This document shows positions 6,400-11,514 of a stretch of 11,514 nucleotides of DNA, piece after piece. Each line of letters starts with the position of its first letter. The first letter of the stretch is position 1. Below the pieces are notes generated by a model. The model ran no database searches. It saw only the letters and a list, made by a program, of their open reading frames with translations, and had not been told where the DNA came from. The DNA is from UBA920 sp038257015. GTDB lineage: Bacteria; Patescibacteriota; Doudnabacteria; UBA920. Position numbers and translations under genes: made by a program. Location: positions 1 through 11,514 of the forward strand of contig JBBSJS010000028.1 in assembly GCA_038257015.1 (NCBI GenBank), in the 5' to 3' direction.

Positions 6400-7674
6400 G
6401 TGAAAAAGAAAAGTTTTCCAAAAATCACTATTACCAAACTTACTGCTCGTGAAATTTTAGATAGTCGAGGTAATCCTACTATTGAAGTTACGGCGTTTTC
6501 AGGCAAGTTTTTGGCAATAGCCAGTGTTCCGAGCGGCGCGTCTACAGGAGTTCATGAAGCTCACGAATTAAGAGATGGTGATAAAAAAAGATTTCTAGGA
6601 CAAGGTGTAAAAAAAGCTGTTCACAACGTTGAAAGTGTCATTTTCCCAGCGATAAAGAATATATCAATTTTCGATCAAGAATCTATCGACACAACGATGC
6701 TAGAAATTGATGGCACTCCTACTAAGTCCAAGCTAGGGGCTAATGCTATCCTAGGGGTTTCTTTAGCAACTGCCAGATTGGCCAGTGTAGTGGCAGGTAT
6801 ACCTTTGTATCGTTATTTAGCTAACTATTACAACTACAAACCAAAAGCATTGCCAACAGTTCTTTTTAATGTTTTAAATGGTGGAAAGCACGCTGATTCA
6901 GGTTTAGATATTCAAGAATTTTTCTTAATCCCTAAAAAAGGCGATTTTCTTAATCGCCTAAATATGGTGCATAAAGTAATCGCTAATTTGAAAACTGATT
7001 TAACCAAAAGACGCTTGAGCATTGCCGTAGGCGATGAAGGTGGAGTAGCGCCAAGGTTAAAATCAAACCAAGCTGCTTTGAGAATTTTAGCAAAAGCTAT
7101 CGAGAACAGTGGCTACAAATTGGGTCGTGATGTTGGGATTGGAATGGACGCTGCTGCCAGTGAATTTTTTAATACCGACAGAGAAGTTTATGAATTACGA
7201 GCCGACAACAAACACTACAAGCCTGCAAGTATCTACAAAATGTATCAGCGATGGATTCGTGATTACAAACTTGAAGTGATAGAAGATGGCTGTGCTGAAG
7301 ATGATTTCCTTGGTTGGCAACAGCTCACTAAGCATGTTGGCAAACAAACACTGTTGGTTGGCGATGACTTGTTTGTGACAAACCCGGAGCGAATTCAATT
7401 AGGTTTGGTAGCTGGAATTGCCAATGCTACTCTAATTAAACCAAATCAAATTGGCACTTTAACAGAAACTCTTCAAGCCATAAAATTATCACAAAAACAT
7501 AACTATAAAGTTGTCATATCGCATCGTAGTGGTGAGACTGTTGACGATTTCATTTCTGATTTGGCTGTGGCGGTAAACGCAGACTTCATGAAAGCGGGAA
7601 GCTTGTCACGAGGAGAGAGGTTGGCGAAATATAACCGCTTGCTTAAAATTAATGACGAACTAAATCATCACTAA
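6400..7674 (+). CDS. eno: Enolase (phosphopyruvate hydratase)
   Basis: A 424-residue enolase that dehydrates 2-phosphoglycerate to phosphoenolpyruvate with Mg2+ in the cytoplasm. The N-terminal capping domain has AREILDSRGNPTIEV and VPSGASTGVHEAHELRDGD; the barrel has NGGKHADSGLDIQEF, VGDEGG with the catalytic Glu E213, the metal ligands D250 (GMDAAASE), E295 (VIEDG) and D322 (VGDD), the catalytic base K347 (LIKPNQIGT), SHRSGET and K398. Usual IEDP after the second metal ligand reads IEDG, and the usual TGAP/CRSER region reads AGSLSRGER, both near the active site but not replacing a ligand. The GTG at 6400 is the only suitable start: no in-frame ATG precedes the conserved AREILDSRG. The stop overlaps the next ATG (TAATG). 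It heads an operon with the DUF1653 gene and gpmI. Confidence 0.97.
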   Translation: MKKKSFPKITITKLTAREILDSRGNPTIEVTAFSGKFLAIASVPSGASTGVHEAHELRDGDKKRFLGQGVKKAVHNVESVIFPAIKNISIFDQESIDTTMLEIDGTPTKSKLGANAILGVSLATARLASVVAGIPLYRYLANYYNYKPKALPTVLFNVLNGGKHADSGLDIQEFFLIPKKGDFLNRLNMVHKVIANLKTDLTKRRLSIAVGDEGGVAPRLKSNQAALRILAKAIENSGYKLGRDVGIGMDAAASEFFNTDREVYELRADNKHYKPASIYKMYQRWIRDYKLEVIEDGCAEDDFLGWQQLTKHVGKQTLLVGDDLFVTNPERIQLGLVAGIANATLIKPNQIGTLTETLQAIKLSQKHNYKVVISHRSGETVDDFISDLAVAVNADFMKAGSLSRGERLAKYNRLLKINDELNHH

Positions 7675-7892
7675 TGCACATTACTTTGGGAAAATACAAA
7701 CACTATAAAGGTGGGGAGTATGAAGTTATTGCCAACGCTTTAAACGAAGCGGATCAAAATCCTGTCGTAGTTTATAAATCTTTGAACTCTAACTCAGTGT
7801 CAGAGTTTTGGGTTAGACCACTAAGTTCATTTACAGAAAAAGTAACTTTAAGTGACGGCCAAGTGGTAAGTCGCTTTGAAAAAATTGATTAA
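7674..7892 (+). CDS. DUF1653 family protein
   Basis: A 72-residue protein matching the DUF1653 pattern: GKYKHYKGGEYEVI at the start, a central VVVYKSL, FWVRPLSSFTE and a closing SRFEKID. The family forms a small beta-rich domain of unknown biochemical role and is widespread in bacteria, often as a stand-alone protein of this length. The ATG shares a base with the enolase stop and the TAA shares a base with the gpmI start (both TAATG), so it is translationally coupled on both sides between two consecutive glycolytic enzymes. It is cytoplasmic, with no signal or membrane segment. The family assignment is from recognised sequence pattern; any link to glycolysis is inferred from position only. 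Confidence 0.88.
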   Translation: MHITLGKYKHYKGGEYEVIANALNEADQNPVVVYKSLNSNSVSEFWVRPLSSFTEKVTLSDGQVVSRFEKID

Positions 7893-9514
7893 TGGCTGAG
7901 CGTAATTATAAAAAAGTTGTATTGGTAGTATTGGATGGTTTTGGTGTGGCTTCGTATAGTCATGGTAATGCCATCGCTTTAGCGCAACCAGAAGCAATAG
8001 ACAACATGATTTCACATTATCCAGCTCTGTCACTGCAAGCTTCTGGACCACTTGTGGGCTTGCCTTGGGGTGAAGTTGGTAACTCTGAAGTTGGTCATTT
8101 AAATTTGGGAGCAGGTAGAATTGTGGGGCAAGATTTACCACGCATTAATAGTGCAATCTCTGACCATAGTTTTTTTACTAATCCGGTACTTGTCGCAGCT
8201 ACTCAACATGCCAAAAATTTCGATTCACAACTTCATATAATCGGTCTCGCTTCTGACGGAGGAGTTCACAGCTCGATTGAGCATTTATATGCGTTGCTGG
8301 GTTTAGCTCAAGAGCAAGGTTTGAGCAAGGTCTTCATCCATTTATTTACTGACGGTCGGGATACTGGTGAAAAAGTGGCGCTTGATTCGATGGCAAAACT
8401 TCAAAGTAAAATTTCCTCAATTGGTGTTGGTAAAGTCGCTACTCTGGCTGGTCGGTTTTATGGCATGGACCGTGGTGGGCACTGGGACCAAACAATTGCT
8501 TCTTATAAAGCAATGGTTGATGGTGAAGGTGATCATGCTGAGTCTTTGGATTACGCCATCTTGGATAGCTATGACCAAGGCGTATACGATGAGATGATCA
8601 AACCAACTGTAATTATTGAGAAAGACGCGGATGGTAAAGGAGCTCCTGTCGGTAGTATTAAAGAAAATGACGCAGTTATATTTTTCAATTTCCGTTCCGA
8701 TAGAGCTTTGCAACTTACTCGCGCGTTCGTAGAGCCAGATGAAATCGGTGAAGAAGTTACTCATGCTAAAATTCCTAATTTATTCTTTGTCACAATGACG
8801 GAATATTTTTACGGCTTGCCAGTGCACGTAGCTTTTCCAACAGTTGACTTGGGCAATAATTTAGCTGAAATTTTATCAAAAAATGGTAAAACCCAATTTC
8901 ATATTGCCGAGAGTGAAAAATATGCTCATGTCACTTCATTTTTTAATGGGGGAGTAAGTAGTGCGTTTCCCGGTGAAGAACGAAAAATAGTTACCAGTCC
9001 TGACAATAACCGTCACTATGACCGTCACCCAGAAATGTCTGGAGAAGAACTCTCCGAATTCTTAGTAGAAAAAATTACTAAGGAGCATTATGATTTTTAT
9101 TTAGCTAACTTTGCTAACCCCGATATGGTCGGACACACTGGCAACTTAGACGCTGCTATTAAAGCAGTGCATTTTATTGATAGGTTTCTTCAGAAAATTA
9201 TGACAGCAGTATTCGAAGTTGACGGAGTTTTGTTAATTACTGCAGACCATGGAAATATTGAAAAAATGATTGATAGCAAAACTGGCTCGATTGATAAAGA
9301 GCATACAACAAGTCCCGTGCCATTAATAATGATTGCTCAAGACTTGTCCTATAAAACCGCGACGCAAAAAAATTATTTAACTTTAGCGGGACAAACTCCT
9401 TCTGGAGTCATTTCAGATGTCGCACCTACTGTTTTAGAGTTGATGGGAATCGACCAGCCAAATGAAATGAGAGGGGTAAGTTTAATGCCCCAAATCGAAG
9501 ATCTATTAGATTGA
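7892..9514 (+). CDS. gpmI: 2,3-bisphosphoglycerate-independent phosphoglycerate mutase
   Basis: A 540-residue, two-domain Mn2+-dependent mutase of the alkaline phosphatase superfamily that converts 3-phosphoglycerate to 2-phosphoglycerate through a phosphoserine. Motifs: VVLDGFG with metal ligand D15; GNSEVGHLNLGAGR with nucleophile S65; SDGGVHSS with substrate-binding H126; FTDGRDT; GRFYGMDRGGHWDQ; FFNFRSDR; AESEKYAHVTSFFNGG; NPDMVGHTG with D411 and H415; and ITADHGN with D452 and H453. The protein is some 25 residues longer than the common ~510, with extra residues around VTSPDNNRHYDRHPEM and before SDVAPTVLELMGI. The gene ends with TGA directly followed by an in-frame TAG, a double stop. 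It is the last gene of the eno operon and completes the GAPDH-PGK-GpmI-enolase sequence. Confidence 0.97.
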   Translation: MAERNYKKVVLVVLDGFGVASYSHGNAIALAQPEAIDNMISHYPALSLQASGPLVGLPWGEVGNSEVGHLNLGAGRIVGQDLPRINSAISDHSFFTNPVLVAATQHAKNFDSQLHIIGLASDGGVHSSIEHLYALLGLAQEQGLSKVFIHLFTDGRDTGEKVALDSMAKLQSKISSIGVGKVATLAGRFYGMDRGGHWDQTIASYKAMVDGEGDHAESLDYAILDSYDQGVYDEMIKPTVIIEKDADGKGAPVGSIKENDAVIFFNFRSDRALQLTRAFVEPDEIGEEVTHAKIPNLFFVTMTEYFYGLPVHVAFPTVDLGNNLAEILSKNGKTQFHIAESEKYAHVTSFFNGGVSSAFPGEERKIVTSPDNNRHYDRHPEMSGEELSEFLVEKITKEHYDFYLANFANPDMVGHTGNLDAAIKAVHFIDRFLQKIMTAVFEVDGVLLITADHGNIEKMIDSKTGSIDKEHTTSPVPLIMIAQDLSYKTATQKNYLTLAGQTPSGVISDVAPTVLELMGIDQPNEMRGVSLMPQIEDLLD

Positions 9515-9529
9515 TAGTTATCACATTTT

Positions 9530-9554
9530 TATAGTCTTGGCGATATAGTCTTGG
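9530..9554. repeat. Tandem direct repeat upstream of recJ
   Basis: The 11-base unit TATAGTCTTGG occurs at 9530-9540 and again at 9544-9554, separated by CGA, a 14-base period. It sits just upstream of the presumed -10 box of recJ. It may be a regulator site or a chance local duplication. Confidence 0.6.
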
Positions 9555-9558
9555 GTTG

Positions 9559-9570
9559 TGTTATGATAAC
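9559..9570 (+). promoter_or_regulatory. Extended -10 promoter of recJ, possibly leaderless
   Basis: TGT followed by TATGAT (9562-9567) is an extended -10 element; TTGGCG at 9537-9542 is a poor -35 at 19 bases. Transcription starting about seven bases after the box would begin at or next to the ATG at 9575. GTTATGATAAC (9560-9570) is also an odd-length palindrome covering the box. Confidence 0.5.
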
Positions 9571-9574
9571 CTAT

Positions 9575-11326
9575 ATGGCTAAAAAGTGGATAATTTCCCC
9601 AAATATCACAAAAGAATTTCAAGATCGTTACCCGGAACTGAGGCGAGTAGTGCTTCAGCTTCTTTATAATCGTTCTATTAAGGAACCTCAAATTGTAGAT
9701 AAGTTCCTCGCTCCCGACTATCACAATCTTCACAGTCCTTTCCTGTTTCAGGAAATGAATTTAGCCGTGGATAGAATTTGGCAGGCAATCTTGAGTGGTG
9801 AGAAAATTTTGGTCTTCGGCGATTATGATGCTGACGCTGTCACAGCCAATGCAGTCTTACAACAGACCTTCCGGTATCTGGGTGTGGAGATTTCTAGCTA
9901 CATTCCTGATAGATTTAGCGAAGGGTATGGTCTAAGTGTAGAAGCTTTCCAGAAAATAAAAGACACTGGAGTTAGTTTGGTAATTACAGTTGATTGTGGA
10001 ACTAATTCTGTTGATGTTGCAGAATTTTGCCGTGATAATGGTATAGACCTTATTATCACCGATCACCACGAAATAACAGGCGATATACCGCAAGCCTTTG
10101 CATTGGTAAATCCAAAAAATCCCAACGACAGTTATCCTGACAATCAAATTACTGGTGTGGGCGTGGCTTACAAGTTGGCGAAAGCTATTCTTTCTGATAA
10201 AGACAAAGTCATTCTTCAGTTAGGTGTTGAAGAATCCGAATACAATAGTGAATGGGACAAATGGCTTTTAGATTTAGTTGCCATTGGCACTGTGGCTGAT
10301 TGCCATTCGTTGCTTGGTGAAAATCGAATTCTCGTAAAGTTTGGCTTGAAGGTTTTGACTAAAACCAAATGGATTGGTTTAAGGCAGTTAGTAGAGAATG
10401 CAGGATTGGACTTAAAAAAAGATAGAATTGATTCCAAAACTTTGGGCTTTACAGTTGCTCCACGCATCAACGCAGCCGGTCGTTTAGAACATGCTGATAT
10501 TGCTTTGAACCTATTAATTACTCAAGACTTCGCTGAGGCTATCACACAAGCAAACCGTTTAGAAGATATCAATCGCCGACGCCAGGATTTAACTAAAAGA
10601 ATTATTTCTGAAGCCAAAGAACAGGCTGAACAAATGCTCGATAGAAAAGTTTTGGTGCTGTACAACCCGGCATGGCCAAAAGGGTTGGTGGGAATTGTTG
10701 CAGGTAAGTTAGCCGAACTCTATAAAAGACCCGTGTTTGTTTTAGAAAAAGGTGAAGTTGAAAGCACTGGCTCCGCTCGCACAGGCATCGAATTTGACTT
10801 AGTAGATTGTCTGAAATCAGTAGCAGAGCATTTGGCCAAGTTTGGGGGACACAAACAAGCCGCCGGGCTTACTGTCGAAACTTCCAAGCTGGAAGATTTC
10901 TACAAAGCTGTTTTAGAATACGCTGAGAATAATTGGGTGGAGGCTTCATCAGAACCAACACTCGATTTAGAAGCTCAGTTGTTTGCCGAAGACTTGAGTT
11001 TTGAAACTTACGCTGAAATAGAAAACCTTGAACCATTTGGTGCTGAGAACCCTAAACCTTATTTCGCAATTCATAATGCTCAGGTGGCAGGTTTTAAAAC
11101 GGTGGGAAGTGATTCACAGCATTTGCAATTGCAATTACAGCTAGAAGATAAGCGCATTGATACGATAGGATTTAACCTGGCTTATCTGGCGCCGCGATTA
11201 TCACTTGGAACAGAGCTTGGTGTGGCCGGGGAATTAATCGTCGACAGTTGGAACGGAACAAAAAAACTAAAAATGAAATTATTAGACATTCAAATTTATG
11301 AGTACAACCAAACTATTACAGATTAA
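9575..11326 (+). CDS. recJ: Single-stranded-DNA-specific exonuclease RecJ
   Basis: A 583-residue RecJ-type 5'-3' exonuclease acting on single-stranded DNA in recombination, mismatch and base-excision repair. The DHH domain shows motif I FGDYDADAVTA (metal-binding D83, D85, D87), motif II VITVDCGTNS, motif III ITDHHE (D163-H165) and motif IV IGTVADCHS. RVAPRINAAGR-like residues appear as APRINAAGRLEHAD; the DHHA1 domain has VGIVAGKL, TGSARTG and KFGGHKQAAG. The C-terminal OB-fold begins near LEPFGAENPKPYF. Motif I has Ala (A88) where most RecJ have Gly. I chose ATG 9575; a TTG at 9551 and an ATG at 9563 would add eight or four residues but lie upstream of, or inside, the likely -10 box. No Shine-Dalgarno. 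It overlaps rnhA by 29 nt. Confidence 0.95.
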   Translation: MAKKWIISPNITKEFQDRYPELRRVVLQLLYNRSIKEPQIVDKFLAPDYHNLHSPFLFQEMNLAVDRIWQAILSGEKILVFGDYDADAVTANAVLQQTFRYLGVEISSYIPDRFSEGYGLSVEAFQKIKDTGVSLVITVDCGTNSVDVAEFCRDNGIDLIITDHHEITGDIPQAFALVNPKNPNDSYPDNQITGVGVAYKLAKAILSDKDKVILQLGVEESEYNSEWDKWLLDLVAIGTVADCHSLLGENRILVKFGLKVLTKTKWIGLRQLVENAGLDLKKDRIDSKTLGFTVAPRINAAGRLEHADIALNLLITQDFAEAITQANRLEDINRRRQDLTKRIISEAKEQAEQMLDRKVLVLYNPAWPKGLVGIVAGKLAELYKRPVFVLEKGEVESTGSARTGIEFDLVDCLKSVAEHLAKFGGHKQAAGLTVETSKLEDFYKAVLEYAENNWVEASSEPTLDLEAQLFAEDLSFETYAEIENLEPFGAENPKPYFAIHNAQVAGFKTVGSDSQHLQLQLQLEDKRIDTIGFNLAYLAPRLSLGTELGVAGELIVDSWNGTKKLKMKLLDIQIYEYNQTITD

Positions 11327-11514
11327 TACCGATGGCGGAGCTCGCGGTAATCCAGGACCAGCAGGAATCGGAGTAGTAATAAAGGATCATAATTCCAAGT
11401 TAGTTTACGAGATTGGGGAATATATCGGCGAGGCTACGAACAATGTAGCAGAATATAAAGCTTTGATAAAATCTTTAAAAGAGGCGAAAGCATTGGGTGG
11501 TGAGGAGTTGGTTA
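11298..11514 (+). CDS. rnhA: Ribonuclease HI (partial, 3' end missing)
   Basis: The first 72 residues of an RNase H fold enzyme that cuts the RNA strand of RNA-DNA hybrids. NTDGGARGNPGPAGIGVV carries the first catalytic Asp (D12), and ATNNVAEYKAL carries the catalytic Glu (E52). The DGGARGNPGPAG form is typical of the short RNase HI type also seen in Gram-positives and archaea, without a hybrid-binding domain. The ATG at 11298 lies inside recJ (29-nt overlap, different frame) and has no Shine-Dalgarno, so the two are probably co-translated. The remaining catalytic Asp residues lie beyond the window. Confidence 0.92.
   Translation, partial: MSTTKLLQINTDGGARGNPGPAGIGVVIKDHNSKLVYEIGEYIGEATNNVAEYKALIKSLKEAKALGGEELV

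Noticed and set aside
8417..8764. 115-residue minus-strand open frame inside gpmI, and similar ones inside pgk (5637-5915), gap, recJ and tkt
   Set aside because: They are fully contained in well-conserved genes, lack start signals and show no recognisable motifs; antisense shadows.
9512..9514. Alternative genetic code (TGA read as glycine)
   Set aside because: gpmI ends at TGA at the expected family end, with TAG next in frame, and no in-frame TGA occurs inside the large conserved genes.
9551..9574. TTG 9551 or ATG 9563 as recJ start
   Set aside because: Both lie upstream of or within the likely -10 element, and the added residues do not resemble RecJ N-termini.

Overview
The window carries a chromosomal central-carbon gene cluster, AT-rich (judged by eye), with tightly packed and often overlapping genes. 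The gene set (stand-alone C-terminal transketolase half, PfkB-family kinase, class II aldolase, GAPDH, PGK, enolase, DUF1653 protein, phosphoglycerate mutase GpmI, interspersed with a pseudopilin-like gene and small membrane proteins) together with the near absence of Shine-Dalgarno sequences suggests a Candidate Phyla Radiation (Patescibacteria) bacterium, perhaps Parcubacteria or Microgenomates. That placement is inference; no rRNA or ribosomal protein is present to confirm it. TGA is used as a stop (gpmI and the small minus-strand gene) and no in-frame TGA occurs in the large genes, so the standard bacterial code applies and the TGA=Gly lineages (Gracilibacteria/Absconditabacteria) are unlikely.

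Layout. 1-102: end of a membrane protein. 102-4721, plus strand: transketolase C-terminal half, pilin-like protein, PfkB-family sugar kinase, class II fructose-bisphosphate aldolase, a 73-residue single-span membrane protein and GAPDH, with overlaps or gaps of at most 16 nt. 4726-5049: a minus-strand unit consisting of a 74-residue CxxC protein with its own near-consensus promoter, the only perfect Shine-Dalgarno of the window and its own terminator; its promoter overlaps the 5' end and likely promoter of pgk. 5050-6279: pgk, closed by a perfect 12-bp-stem terminator. 6345-9514: an extended -10 promoter followed by enolase, DUF1653 protein and gpmI, joined by TAATG stop/start overlaps. 9530-11514: recJ, apparently transcribed from an extended -10 element so close that the mRNA could be leaderless, and overlapping rnhA, which runs off the end.

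How the genes work together. Aldolase, GAPDH, PGK, GpmI and enolase form a nearly continuous path from fructose-1,6-bisphosphate to phosphoenolpyruvate. Triose-phosphate isomerase, pyruvate kinase and a classical PfkA are not in the window. The transketolase half and the PfkB kinase directly before the aldolase are the possible entry points of carbon into this lower glycolysis. RecJ and RNase HI are a separate DNA-maintenance pair. No tRNA, rRNA, CRISPR array, insertion sequence or attachment site was seen. The most unusual structure is the minus-strand CxxC minigene embedded between gap and pgk.
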